The position numbers and the translations under genes were made by a program. Under the pieces are notes generated by a model that saw nothing but the letters and a program-made list of their open reading frames with translations, made no database searches and had not been told where the DNA came from. From the NCBI RefSeq assembly GCF_003425985.1, contig NZ_CP022985.1:1897501-1961500 (forward strand): 64,000 nucleotides of DNA, in the 5' to 3' direction. Origin of the DNA: Mariniflexile sp. TRM1-10. Lineage in GTDB: Bacteria; Bacteroidota; Bacteroidia; Flavobacteriales; Flavobacteriaceae. Positions 44,217 through 53,575 of the stretch are shown piece by piece. Numbering within the stretch: position 1 is the stretch's first letter; the number at the start of each line of letters is the position of its first letter.

Positions 44217-44269
44217 ATTACTTGAATAAATAATAAAAATAAAAAATGCTATCCATATTAAAAATAAGT

Positions 44270-45022
44270 TCAGACAAATTTGTTTAATGTAAAGGCATTA
44301 GCCTGTGCCGTTGGAAAAATTAGCATATCGGCAATATTAACATGGGCAGGACGTGATACAACAAAATAAATAATTTCGGCAATATCTTCGGCTTGCAAAG
44401 CTTTAAAGCCGTCATAGACTGTATTGGCAATTTTATCGCCTTTAAAGCGCACCTGCGAAAATTCGGTTTCAACCAAACCTGGGCTTATGGCACCTACTTT
44501 AATTCCAAACGGATTCAAGTCAATACGCATGCCTTCTGTAATAGCCAAAACAGCATGTTTACTGGCGCAATACACATTCCCCTTTGGATACACTTGCTTA
44601 CCTGCCGATGAGCCAATATTTATAATATGTCCCGATTGTCGTTTGGTCATTTGTGGGATTATGGCTTTACTTATATACAAAAGTCCTTTGACGTTTATGT
44701 CCATCATGGCATCCCAATCGTCAATACTTCCTTCGTTTATGGGATCTAAACCATGTGCATTGCCTGCATTATTAATTAAAATGTCTATATGTTTAAATTT
44801 TTCTGGTAGTGATTCAATGGCTTTAAACGTTTCAGTTTTATCACGCACATCAAAATTTAGTATATGTACATGTGTTAATTTGCCTAAGGCTGCTTGTATG
44901 GTATGCAGGCGCTCCAATCGCCTTCCACATAAAATTAAATTAATGCCATGCTTTGCAAACTCATAGGCTGTTGCATGTCCTATGCCACTTGTTGCTCCGG
45001 TTATTAGGGCTGTTTTTTTCAT
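44270..45022 (-). CDS. SDR-family oxidoreductase (YdfG-like)
   Basis: A short-chain dehydrogenase of 250 residues using NAD(P)H. The Rossmann motif is TGATSGIGHATAYEF, the NAG motif is LINNAGNAHG, the catalytic Ser is in INIGSSAG, and the active Tyr-Lys is in YCASKHAV. Arg-rich LCGRRLERL after strand two suggests NADPH preference. Closest general type is the 3-hydroxy acid dehydrogenase YdfG group. No operon partner is obvious. Confidence 0.92.
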   Translation of the reverse strand: MKKTALITGATSGIGHATAYEFAKHGINLILCGRRLERLHTIQAALGKLTHVHILNFDVRDKTETFKAIESLPEKFKHIDILINNAGNAHGLDPINEGSIDDWDAMMDINVKGLLYISKAIIPQMTKRQSGHIINIGSSAGKQVYPKGNVYCASKHAVLAITEGMRIDLNPFGIKVGAISPGLVETEFSQVRFKGDKIANTVYDGFKALQAEDIAEIIYFVVSRPAHVNIADMLIFPTAQANAFTLNKFV

Positions 45023-45049
45023 TTGTATTGTTTTTGCAATTCATATATA

Positions 45050-45115
45050 GAGCTTATCTTGACTTTTTGCAATTGTAAAGAACATTTTTCGCTTCAATCA
45101 AAAAAATCAAGACGA
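45050..45115. repeat. Hairpin made from two CTCATCTTGACTTTTT-family copies
   Basis: TTATCTTGACTTTTTGCAATTG (45055-45076, 22 bases) opposes CAATC...ATCAAGA at 45095-45112, giving an imperfect hairpin. Related copies are at 23291-23319, 23480-23500, 42461-42490 and 62647-62668. The rest of the 327-base gap 45023-45349 is AT-rich and probably holds the promoter of the DUF4382 gene. Confidence 0.55.
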
Positions 45116-45349
45116 TTTTATAAAAATACTTAAAAGCGACATAAAATGGTATAGTTGTCTTTTCTATTTATAGAAGTTAATATTCCTATTTCTTTAAAAT
45201 TTGCTCTAAGGCCTTACTATACTTGTCAAACAAAATATTTAACGAGATAAAATAAAAACAAAAGATAGTTTTTTTGAAAAAAGATAATCTATTTTCCGTT
45301 TTGGGTACGTATATAATTAATGAACCCAAATAAATAAATATATAAAATT

Positions 45350-46495
45350 ATGAAAACATTAAACAGATTAAGCTTATTTTTTCTCTCATTTTTAATGATA
45401 TCCATTATTGGATGTAGTGACAACGAATCTGACAAAATAAACGCAGGAGCTCCAAAAATAACAATAAAACTTGTTGATTCTCCAGGCGATTATGACGAAG
45501 TAAACGTTAATGTAGTTGGCGTTATGATAAAAATGAAAGACAGCACTGACGGCACTGATGAAAGTGGATGGATTGACTTAGAGATGAGTAGCCAAGGATC
45601 TATCAATTTATTGGATCTTACTGGTGGTGTTAATGAAGTATTGGTTGACACGGAACCAATTCCTGCCGGAACACTTGAACAAATGCGATTGGTGTTAGGA
45701 GACGGTAATACCATTGTTATTAGAAATGATGCTGATGAACCTGAAACCTTTGATCTAAAAACACCTAGTGCCCAGCAATCAGGTTTAAAACTTCAAGTAG
45801 GGACTGTCATAGAAGAAGGATTTACCTATAATTTTGTATTGGATTTTGATGTTGCAAAATCAATAGTTATGGCAGGTGGTTCAGACAATATTATTTTGAA
45901 ACCAGTACTTTATGTGAGTGCTGAAGTGAGTTCAGGTAATATAGAGGGAATTGTTGAACCGAATGATGTGCCTTCTACGGTTTCAGTATTGGTTGACGAT
46001 AAGGGAACTCCAGAAACAGATGACGATTTTGTTGTTTCTGCGATTACAGACGACACAGGTGCCTTTACTTTATGGGGCTTACCTGCAGGAACGTATGATG
46101 TCATTGCAACACCTTTGAATGCTGAATCAGGTTACACCGAAGGATCCGTATCAGGAGTAACAGTTGTTAATGGTGAAACAACAACATTAGCAGAACCTAT
46201 TCAGCTAACTGAGGAACAAGACACAGAAGTAGGTTCTATAAGAGGAGATGTAACAAATGATATTGTAGCAACTGTAACCGTAAAAGATAAAGATAGCGGG
46301 GATGTTGTTGCAACAATGGATTCAAATGCCAGTGGAGAATTTCTTTTAGAAGATATCCCAGCTGGAACGTACACTGTAACCGTAAGTGCTGCTGGTTTTG
46401 TTTCACAAGATTATACTAAAGATGGCTCTACAGATGTCATTGTAACATCTAATACAGAAACTACTTTAGATGCAATAACGTTAGTTGCAGAATAA
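45350..46495 (+). CDS. DUF4382 lipoprotein with two carboxypeptidase-regulatory-like domains
   Basis: A secreted lipoprotein (signal ending SIIGC). Residues about 30-190 form the DUF4382 domain (ITIKLVDSPGDYDEVNVNVVGV, LLDLTGGVNEVLVD, PAGTLEQMRLVLGDGNTI). Two transthyretin-like carboxypeptidase-regulatory repeats follow, with ITDDTGAFTLWGLPAGTYDV and NASGEFLLEDIPAGTYTV. These are likely binding or adhesion modules at the cell surface. The protein is acidic. It is followed by a strong terminator and stands alone. The biological role is unknown. Confidence 0.88.
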   Translation: MKTLNRLSLFFLSFLMISIIGCSDNESDKINAGAPKITIKLVDSPGDYDEVNVNVVGVMIKMKDSTDGTDESGWIDLEMSSQGSINLLDLTGGVNEVLVDTEPIPAGTLEQMRLVLGDGNTIVIRNDADEPETFDLKTPSAQQSGLKLQVGTVIEEGFTYNFVLDFDVAKSIVMAGGSDNIILKPVLYVSAEVSSGNIEGIVEPNDVPSTVSVLVDDKGTPETDDDFVVSAITDDTGAFTLWGLPAGTYDVIATPLNAESGYTEGSVSGVTVVNGETTTLAEPIQLTEEQDTEVGSIRGDVTNDIVATVTVKDKDSGDVVATMDSNASGEFLLEDIPAGTYTVTVSAAGFVSQDYTKDGSTDVIVTSNTETTLDAITLVAE

Positions 46496-46520
46496 AAAAT
46501 TAGAAGCATTAGCTTTATTA

Positions 46521-46555
46521 AATAGCGCGACATCTAGGTGTCGCGCTATTTTTTT
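46521..46555 (+). terminator. Intrinsic terminator after the DUF4382 gene
   Basis: AATAGCGCGACA (46521-46532) pairs perfectly with TGTCGCGCTATT (46539-46550) around TCTAGG, followed by a T-run. A classic GC-rich terminator. Confidence 0.93.
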
Positions 46556-46627
46556 AACCAATTATTAACTGAACAGTTTGGATAATTTAACCAATATTTA
46601 ACAGCGTTCAAAGAAAAGTTTTAACAA

Positions 46628-46659
46628 TTTGCACTGCTCAAATAAGCTTAGTATATTCG
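46628..46659 (+). promoter_or_regulatory. Promoter of the Bat operon
   Basis: TTTG (46628-46631), a 20-base spacer and TATATTCG (46652-46659) fit the Bacteroidota TTTG-N(19-21)-TANNTTTG consensus with one base different. It lies 20 bases before the moxR ATG. Confidence 0.6.
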
Positions 46660-46679
46660 GGCGTTTAAAAAATATATAA

Positions 46680-47684
46680 ATGATGGAAGAAACAGGTACA
46701 ATTGATATTAAGACTATTAACGAGAAAATTGAAAGAGAAAGTGCTTTTGTTGATTTACTGATGCTAGAGATGAACAAAGTCATCGTAGGGCAAAAGCATA
46801 TGGTAGAACGTTTGCTTATTGGTTTGCTGGGGCAAGGGCATATATTGCTTGAAGGTGTTCCGGGACTTGCAAAAACTTTAGCCATTAATACCTTGGCACA
46901 AGCGGTTGATGGCAGTTTTAGCAGAATACAGTTTACCCCCGATTTATTACCTGCCGATGTCACAGGAACCCTAATTTATAATATGAAGTTGAATGACTTC
47001 TCCATCAAAAAAGGACCTATTTTTGCAAATTTTGTATTGACAGATGAGATTAACCGTGCGCCTGCAAAAGTGCAATCGGCATTACTTGAAGCCATGCAGG
47101 AAAAACAAGTAACTATCGGTGATGAAACGTTTAAATTAGACAAGCCATTTTTAGTAATGGCAACCCAAAACCCTGTTGAGCAAGAAGGAACGTACCCATT
47201 GCCAGAAGCACAGGTAGACCGTTTTATGCTGAAAACGGTTATTGACTACCCAAAAATTGCTGAAGAGCAATTAATTATGAGAGCGAATATGAAAGGCGCT
47301 TGGGAAAAAGTAAACCCTGTGGTTTCAATTGCTCAAATTCTAAAAGCACAACAAGTAGTTCGTGATGTTTACATGGACGAAAAAATTGAAAAATACATAC
47401 TAGACATTGTTTTCGCAACACGCTACCCAGAAAAATATAAACTAGCCGATTTAAAACCACTTATTTCTTTTGGTGCATCGCCCCGTGGAAGTATCAATTT
47501 AGCATCTGCTGCCAAATGCTACGCTTTTATAAAACGTCGTGGGTATGTAATCCCTGAAGATGTTCGTGCCGTCGTTTACGATGTGTTAAGACACAGAATA
47601 GGCATCACTTACGAAGCCGAAGCCGAAAATGTAACTTCGGTAGACATCATTAATAAAATAGTAAACGAAATAGAAGTACCTTAA
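46680..47684 (+). CDS. MoxR-family AAA+ ATPase
   Basis: A cytosolic chaperone-like ATPase thought to activate the VWA proteins of the Bat operon. Walker A is GVPGLAKT (about residue 59-66), Walker B lies in FVLTDEINRAPAK, and the sensor region is LVMATQNPVEQEGTYPLPEAQVDRF. The lid domain has SPRGSINLASAAKCYAF. Length 334 is typical. It is the first gene of the operon, after a recognisable promoter. Confidence 0.93.
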   Translation: MMEETGTIDIKTINEKIERESAFVDLLMLEMNKVIVGQKHMVERLLIGLLGQGHILLEGVPGLAKTLAINTLAQAVDGSFSRIQFTPDLLPADVTGTLIYNMKLNDFSIKKGPIFANFVLTDEINRAPAKVQSALLEAMQEKQVTIGDETFKLDKPFLVMATQNPVEQEGTYPLPEAQVDRFMLKTVIDYPKIAEEQLIMRANMKGAWEKVNPVVSIAQILKAQQVVRDVYMDEKIEKYILDIVFATRYPEKYKLADLKPLISFGASPRGSINLASAAKCYAFIKRRGYVIPEDVRAVVYDVLRHRIGITYEAEAENVTSVDIINKIVNEIEVP

Positions 47685-47784
47685 TCCAGTTAACAGGGTT
47701 CAGTGGCAGTAATCAGTTTTTTCGTTTACTGGCTGCTGGATATAATTTACTGCAAACTGAGACTGTAAACTGTTTACTAAAAAA

Positions 47785-48651
47785 ATGGATACTAAAGAAT
47801 TACTAAAAAAAGTACGTAAAATAGAGATTAAGACACGCCGTTTGTCCGATCATATTTTTGGAGGCGAATACCACTCAACTTTCAAGGGACGTGGTATGAC
47901 TTTTAGCGAAGTGCGCCAGTATCAATTTGGTGATGATGTTCGAAATATAGATTGGAACGTGACTGCGCGTTACAACGAACCTTATATAAAGGTTTTTGAA
48001 GAAGAACGCGAACTTACCATGATGCTTATGGTAGATGTTTCAGGGTCTGAAATGTTTGGTACCGAAGCACAATTTAAAAGCGAAGTCGTTACGGAAATAG
48101 CAGCAACTTTAGCGTTTTCCGCAACCCAGAATAATGATAAAATTGGTTTGATTTTATTTTCAGATAAAGTAGAACTTTATATCCCACCCAAAAAAGGGCG
48201 TTCGCATGTACTACGTATTATTCGTGAATTGATTGAGTTTAAACCAGAAAGTAAACAAACCAATCTGGCCGAAGCTTTAAAATTCATGCAAAATGTTATG
48301 AAGAAAAAAGCGATTGTGTTTGTATTGTCTGATTTCATTGCAGACGATTACCGTCAAACCATGAAAATTGTTTCAGGAAAACACGATGTGACAGGCATTA
48401 GGGTTTATGATAAACGCGAAGAAGATATTCCGAATTTAGGCGTTGTTCAAATGCAAGATGAAGAAACGGGTGAATATATGTTAGTAAATACATCGTCCAA
48501 AAAAGTACGCCTTAATTATGGTAAGTTTTATCAAGAAAAAGTAGATTATTACAGAGAAAGTTTTACAAAATCAGGAGCGGGGACTATCGATTGTCGTGTT
48601 GATGAAAGCTATGTAAAAAAAATGTTGGGGTATTTTAAAAGAAGAGGATAA
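47785..48651 (+). CDS. DUF58 domain protein (VWA-like)
   Basis: Partner of MoxR in the Bat operon. The DUF58 signature region is GEYHSTFKGRGMTFSEVRQYQFGDDVRNIDWNVTARYNEPYIK in pieces, followed by a VWA fold whose metal site begins LMVDVSGSE. It has no membrane helix. Length 288 fits. The 100-base gap upstream contains short CAGT-type repeats common between Flavobacteria genes, not a terminator. Its stop codon is directly followed by the ATG of the next gene. Confidence 0.9.
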   Translation: MDTKELLKKVRKIEIKTRRLSDHIFGGEYHSTFKGRGMTFSEVRQYQFGDDVRNIDWNVTARYNEPYIKVFEEERELTMMLMVDVSGSEMFGTEAQFKSEVVTEIAATLAFSATQNNDKIGLILFSDKVELYIPPKKGRSHVLRIIRELIEFKPESKQTNLAEALKFMQNVMKKKAIVFVLSDFIADDYRQTMKIVSGKHDVTGIRVYDKREEDIPNLGVVQMQDEETGEYMLVNTSSKKVRLNYGKFYQEKVDYYRESFTKSGAGTIDCRVDESYVKKMLGYFKRRG

Positions 48652-50391
48652 ATGGAGTTTAGATTTATGATTAACGATTTACGATTTTTGAATAAAATAA
48701 AAGGGGCCTTCGGTCTTCGGTCTTCCGTCTTGAGTCTTGGGTCTTTGGTCTTCGGTCTTAAGTCTTCGGTCTTAAATCTTCGGTCTTCCGTCTTTTGGTC
48801 TTTGGTCTTTTTTCTCTCATCTTTTTTCTCTTTTTCCCAAGTAACAACATCTATCGATTCAACAAAAATTAAAATAGGGGCACAAATTACCTATAAAATT
48901 GAAGTTGAAACCAAACCAAACAGCTTGGTGGTTTTCCCCGAAGGGCAAACATTTTCTCCCTTGGAAATGATTGAATCGTATGCGATTGATACCATTAAAA
49001 ATAAAGACAAATACAACCTTATAAAAAAGTATGGTTTAACTCAATTTGATTCTGGGAAATACACCATCCCAAGGCAAAAAGTCATTATTGGTGATAAAAC
49101 TTTTTTTACCGACTCATTAAAAGTTGAGGTGAACAATGTGGTTGTAGACACAACAAAACAAGGGCTCTACGATATAAAACCCATTATTGAAGTTAGTAAA
49201 AAAGGTAGTGATTGGTGGAAATATGTATTGCTGACACTTTTAATAGTTGGCATCATTGGCTTTTTAATGTATTGGTTTATTTGGCGAAAAAAACCATTAA
49301 CCGAAGCAGAACAAATTGCTTTGTTACCACCTTATGATAGAGCGAAGTTAGCTCTTAAAAAATTGGATGAAAGTCATTATTTAGAAACCGATTCTATAAA
49401 GGAATACTACTCAGACCTTACGTTTATTATTAGAAAATATCTTGACGAAAAAGTGTATGACCGAGCATTGGAAAGCACAACGGATGAGCTGATTAACCGA
49501 CTTAATTTACTTAAAGAAGGCAATCAAATAGAGTTGAGTACTCAAGATATTAGAAATTTAGAAAGCATTTTAAAACGTGCTGATTTGGTGAAATTCGCTA
49601 AATCTGCCGTAGATGTTGAGCTCGCCAAAATGGATAGAGATACTATTGATATTGAAATTGACCATGTAAAAGAAGCATTGCCGGAACCAACAGAAGAAGA
49701 AAAGCTTCAAGATGAAAAATACCGTCAAGAGTTAGAGCGTAAAAAGAAACGCAAGAAAATCATCATTACTGTTGTTATAGGTGTATTTTTATTAATGGCA
49801 ACATTTGTTGGCTTTGGTTTAAAGTACGGATTCAATTATATAAAAGACACCATTATTGGTCATGATAGTATTGAGCTTTTAGAAGGCGAATGGGTCACCA
49901 GTGCATATGGCGTGCCACCAGTTACCATTTCTACGCCTAAAGTATTAACTCGTATCGAGTTGCCAGTTCCAGACGAAATGAAAGCACAAGTAACCCAAAC
50001 AACTTTTATTTACGGAACCTTATTAGATGTTTTTAGTGTGATGGTAAATACCACGTCATATAAAAACATGGGTGAAAACAAAATCGATATTGAGAAGGCA
50101 TCCGAGCAAAGTCTTAAAGGAATGGAAGCTCAGGGCGCTCAAGATATTGTGGTATTGAGAGATAAATTTGTAACACCAAATGGCGCAGAAGGATTAAAAA
50201 CCTATGGAACATTAAAAATTAAAAATCCAATAAGCCAAAAAGTACAAGAGGGAAATTATATATTACTACAATTTGCTTCAGAAAATGTGTTACAGCAAAT
50301 TGTTATAACCTATCCAATTAATGATGAGTATGCAGATCAAATGATAGAACGTATTTTAAATTCAGTTGAACTTAAAAAAGCAGAAGAATAA
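48652..50391 (+). CDS. Bat-operon two-TM protein (BatD-like N-terminus)
   Basis: A membrane protein found between DUF58 and batA genes. The N-terminal signal region is built from a degenerate 7-base tandem repeat (48709-48807), giving GLRSSVL-like heptads before a hydrophobic VFFLSSFFSFSQ. A periplasmic BatD-like beta domain follows (about 65-180), then a membrane helix (about 187-210), a cytosolic helical domain with YYSDLTFIIRKYLDEKVYDRA, a second helix (about 370-393) and a C-terminal soluble domain. The ATG directly abuts the previous stop. Because 48652-48705 also contains the GATTTACGATTTTTG spacer repeat, the first ~20 codons may not be native; no better start is visible. Confidence 0.82.
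   Translation: MEFRFMINDLRFLNKIKGAFGLRSSVLSLGSLVFGLKSSVLNLRSSVFWSLVFFLSSFFSFSQVTTSIDSTKIKIGAQITYKIEVETKPNSLVVFPEGQTFSPLEMIESYAIDTIKNKDKYNLIKKYGLTQFDSGKYTIPRQKVIIGDKTFFTDSLKVEVNNVVVDTTKQGLYDIKPIIEVSKKGSDWWKYVLLTLLIVGIIGFLMYWFIWRKKPLTEAEQIALLPPYDRAKLALKKLDESHYLETDSIKEYYSDLTFIIRKYLDEKVYDRALESTTDELINRLNLLKEGNQIELSTQDIRNLESILKRADLVKFAKSAVDVELAKMDRDTIDIEIDHVKEALPEPTEEEKLQDEKYRQELERKKKRKKIIITVVIGVFLLMATFVGFGLKYGFNYIKDTIIGHDSIELLEGEWVTSAYGVPPVTISTPKVLTRIELPVPDEMKAQVTQTTFIYGTLLDVFSVMVNTTSYKNMGENKIDIEKASEQSLKGMEAQGAQDIVVLRDKFVTPNGAEGLKTYGTLKIKNPISQKVQEGNYILLQFASENVLQQIVITYPINDEYADQMIERILNSVELKKAEE
48709..48807 (+). repeat. Heptanucleotide tandem array inside a coding region
   Basis: Fourteen degenerate units of consensus TTCGGTC, thirteen of 7 bases and one of 8 (48793-48800). 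The array encodes the signal-peptide region of the 579-residue protein. As 7 is not a multiple of 3, a change in unit number would shift the downstream frame. Confidence 0.85.
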
Positions 50392-51398
50392 TGTTTGAAG
50401 GCATCGATTTTTTAAATAAGCAGTGGTTTTGGGCACTTTTAGTATTGCCTTTAGCTATATTATGGTATATTTTCAAACATAAAAAGCAAACAGCTGAACT
50501 TAAAATATCTAGCTTAAAAGGTTTTAAGCTCACCAATTCTTGGTTACCAAAACTAAAACACGGGTTATTTGTATTACGTCTATTGGCATTAGCATTATTA
50601 ATTACAGCATTGGCAAGACCACAAACGGTTGATGTTTCTTCTAAAACAAAAACAACAAGAGGGATTGATATTGTAATGGCTATTGACGTATCGGCAAGTA
50701 TGCTGGCAAAAGATTTGTCACCAAACAGATTGGAAGCTTTAAAAAATGTAGCAGCTGAATTTATTAAAGGTAGACCGAATGATAGAATAGGACTGGTAGA
50801 ATACGCTGGAGAAAGTTATACAAGAACCCCTGTTACTAGTGACAAGGCAATTGTAATACGCTCATTAAAAGACATTAAATACAACACGATTATTGAAGGC
50901 GGAACGGCAATTGGTATGGGTTTAGCAACTGCAGTAAACAGATTAAAAGACAGCAAAGCCAAAAGTAAGGTCATTATATTATTAACCGATGGTGTGAATA
51001 ATACTGGTTTTATAGATCCAAAAATAGCTAGTGAATTGGCGGTGGAATATGGTATAAAAACATATGCCATCGGTTTAGGTACTAACGGTATGGCATTGTC
51101 ACCGGTAGCATTAGATCCAAGAACAGGCGGATTTCAATATGCTCGCGTACCCGTAGAGATTGACGAAGTATTGTTAAAAGAAATAGCGAAAGTTACTGGA
51201 GGAAGATATTTTAGAGCCACCGATAATAAAAAGCTTGAAGAAATATATGGAGAAATAAACAAACTTGAGAAAACAGATGTTGAAGAGTTTAAATATTACA
51301 ATTACGAAGAAAAATACCGCCCGTTGGTGCTATTGGCGGGTCTACTATTGTTGATAGAATTTTTACTAAGAAACACCATTTTTAGAAGTTTTGTGTAA
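50391..51398 (+). CDS. batA: BatA, VWA-domain membrane protein
   Basis: A membrane-anchored VWA protein of the aerotolerance operon. Two N-terminal helices (about 10-25 and 55-75) precede the VWA fold, whose MIDAS site is AIDVSASM with Thr in TRTPVTSD and Asp in LLTDGVNNTG. A C-terminal helix (about 305-325) returns to the membrane. Its ATG overlaps the previous stop by one base. Length 335 is usual. It pairs with BatB. Confidence 0.93.
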   Translation: MFEGIDFLNKQWFWALLVLPLAILWYIFKHKKQTAELKISSLKGFKLTNSWLPKLKHGLFVLRLLALALLITALARPQTVDVSSKTKTTRGIDIVMAIDVSASMLAKDLSPNRLEALKNVAAEFIKGRPNDRIGLVEYAGESYTRTPVTSDKAIVIRSLKDIKYNTIIEGGTAIGMGLATAVNRLKDSKAKSKVIILLTDGVNNTGFIDPKIASELAVEYGIKTYAIGLGTNGMALSPVALDPRTGGFQYARVPVEIDEVLLKEIAKVTGGRYFRATDNKKLEEIYGEINKLEKTDVEEFKYYNYEEKYRPLVLLAGLLLLIEFLLRNTIFRSFV

Positions 51399-51500
51399 TT
51401 AGATTATAGATAAGAGAAAATAGATAAGAGAAAAAGACACTCCATTTACGGAAATAAAAGTCCCCTTTGGGGATTTAGGGGACAAACAAATAAAAAATAA

Positions 51501-52538
51501 ATGTATCAATTAGACGAAAAAATATGGTTTTGGGCATTAGGAATTATTCCAGTAATAATCCTATTCTTTTTGGTGCTTCAATTTTGGAAACACCGCACCC
51601 AACGCAAATTTGCCGATAAAGCATTACTAAAAAAATTAAGTCCGAATGCATCGTTATTTAAGTCCGTTTTAAAACTAGTTGTATTAAGCTTAGCCTTTGC
51701 ATGTCTAGCCATCGCATTGGTAAATCCAAAAATAGGCACAAAGCTAGAAACCATAAAACGCGAAGGCGTTGATATCGTTTTTGCAGTCGATGTGTCAAAA
51801 AGTATGCTTGCCGAAGACATCGCACCCAATAGGTTAGACAAAGCCAAACAATTGGTAACGCAAATCATCAATAATTTGGCAAGCGACCGCGTAGGTATTA
51901 TTGCTTACGCAGGAAAAGCATTTCCGCAATTGCCCATTACAACCGATTATGCTTCGGCAAAAATGTTTCTTCAAGGCATGAATACCGATATGCTATCATC
52001 CCAAGGAACAGCTATTAATGAAGCCATCAAATTGGCAACCACCTATTTTGATGATGAAGAACAAACCAATCGCATTCTAATAATTATCTCAGATGGTGAA
52101 GACCACAGCGAAGAAGCCACCGCAGTAGCCGAAGAAGCTAACGAAGCAGGTATTAGGATTTTTACCATTGGTGTCGGTGATGTAAAAGGGGGACCTATAC
52201 CGGAAAAACGTAACGGGATTGTTTTAAATTATAAAAAAGACAACCAAGGCGAAACCGTTATTACGCGTTTGGATGAAGAAACCCTTAAAAGTATTGCTGC
52301 CGAAGCTAATGGAGTCTATTTAAACGGCAAAAACACGAATGAGGTTGTTAAAAAAATAGGCGATATTTTAAACGGAATGGATAAAAAGGAGTTTGAAACA
52401 AAGGAATATGCCGATTTTAAAAGCCAATTTCAATGGTTTTTAGCATTTGCTGTTTTCTTTTTGCTACTCGATATTTTCTTGTTGGACCGTAAAACCGCTT
52501 GGTTAAAAAAATTAAATTTATTTAACGAAAACCTTTAG
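51501..52538 (+). CDS. batB: BatB, VWA-domain membrane protein
   Basis: Second VWA protein of the operon, 345 residues, same layout as BatA: two N-terminal helices, MIDAS in AVDVSKSM, ISDGEDHSEE as the acidic motif, and a C-terminal helix near 310-330. The 102-base gap from batA has CCCCTTTGGGGATTTAGGGG, a small hairpin with no T-run. Differences in the MIDAS surroundings from BatA suggest a heteromeric pair. Confidence 0.93.
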   Translation: MYQLDEKIWFWALGIIPVIILFFLVLQFWKHRTQRKFADKALLKKLSPNASLFKSVLKLVVLSLAFACLAIALVNPKIGTKLETIKREGVDIVFAVDVSKSMLAEDIAPNRLDKAKQLVTQIINNLASDRVGIIAYAGKAFPQLPITTDYASAKMFLQGMNTDMLSSQGTAINEAIKLATTYFDDEEQTNRILIIISDGEDHSEEATAVAEEANEAGIRIFTIGVGDVKGGPIPEKRNGIVLNYKKDNQGETVITRLDEETLKSIAAEANGVYLNGKNTNEVVKKIGDILNGMDKKEFETKEYADFKSQFQWFLAFAVFFLLLDIFLLDRKTAWLKKLNLFNENL

Positions 52539-52671
52539 GTATTTACGATTTACGATTTTTGATTTACGATTGAAATTAGAATGTTAATCATAAATCTAAC
52601 ATTTATAAAACCTTTAACTAGAGGCCGTTGTTTGGTTTTATATATTTATAAGTTGATTAATAAACAGTAAA

Positions 52672-53490
52672 ATGAAATATATACTAGTAATTATAATGAC
52701 GTTAACAACTACTTTTTCTTTTTCGCAAGAGAAGGAAAAGGAAGCATTATTAGCGGCTAAAAAAGCTAATAATTATGTGTATGAAGGCAATAATTTAATT
52801 AGTGAAAACGACTTTGTTTCAGCAGAAAAGGAATATAGAAAAGCCATTTCAGAACAAGGAACAACCGTAGCAGGCATCTATAATTTAGGAAACTCTTATA
52901 TTAAAAAAGGAAACTATGAAGAAGCTTTATATAGACTAGATCAAGCCGCTAAAATTGCTACTTCAAAACCTGAGAAACACAAAGCTTACCACAACATAGG
53001 CAATGTGCTTATGCAAAACAAAAAGTGTAAAGAAGCTGTCGAAGCTTATAAAAACGCCTTAAGAAACGATCCAACTGATGAAGAAACACGATATAATTTG
53101 GGTTTAGCCAAAATATGTGCTGAACAACAAAAGGACGAACAAGACGATAAGAAAGACGATAAGGATAAAAAGGACGACAAAAAGGATCAGGACAAAAAAG
53201 AAGGGGACGATAAGAAAGACCAAGACCAAAAAGACCAAGGTGATCAAGATCAAAAAGAGGGTGACGATAAGAAAGATGAAAACGGAAAGCCTAAAGAAGA
53301 AAAAGACAATAAAGGAAAAGCTGATGATAAAGAAAAACAAGAGCAGCCCAAACCCCGTCCAGGTCAAATGTCTCCGCAACAGGTTAAGAGTTTGTTAGAA
53401 GCCATGAATAACCAAGAACAAAAAGTTCAAGAAAAAATCAATGCCGAAAAACAAAAAGGTGTTAAAGTAAAAACAGAAAAAGATTGGTAA
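52672..53490 (+). CDS. batC: BatC, TPR protein with Lys/Asp-rich tail
   Basis: A periplasmic TPR protein. A signal peptide (ends near TFSFSQ) precedes about three TPR units (residues 30-145: AGIYNLGNSYIKKGNYEEAL, AYHNIGNVLMQNKKCKEAVEAYKNAL). Residues about 155-235 are a low-complexity run of Lys, Asp, Glu and Gln. The last ~40 residues contain PRPGQMSPQQVKSLLEAMNNQE. The sequence gap before it is a CGATTTACGATTTTTGA spacer repeat. It likely bridges BatA/B and BatD. Confidence 0.9.
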   Translation: MKYILVIIMTLTTTFSFSQEKEKEALLAAKKANNYVYEGNNLISENDFVSAEKEYRKAISEQGTTVAGIYNLGNSYIKKGNYEEALYRLDQAAKIATSKPEKHKAYHNIGNVLMQNKKCKEAVEAYKNALRNDPTDEETRYNLGLAKICAEQQKDEQDDKKDDKDKKDDKKDQDKKEGDDKKDQDQKDQGDQDQKEGDDKKDENGKPKEEKDNKGKADDKEKQEQPKPRPGQMSPQQVKSLLEAMNNQEQKVQEKINAEKQKGVKVKTEKDW

Positions 53491-53575
53491 AGCGAATTAC
53501 GAATTATGAATTACGAATTTTGAAATTGAGAAAAATCAAAAATCGTAAATCGTAAATCAAAAATCGTAAATCATT

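Noticed and set aside
53104..53398. Long frames on both strands across the batC tail
   Set aside because: They are by-products of the Lys/Asp-rich repeat; batC itself is clear in the TPR frame.
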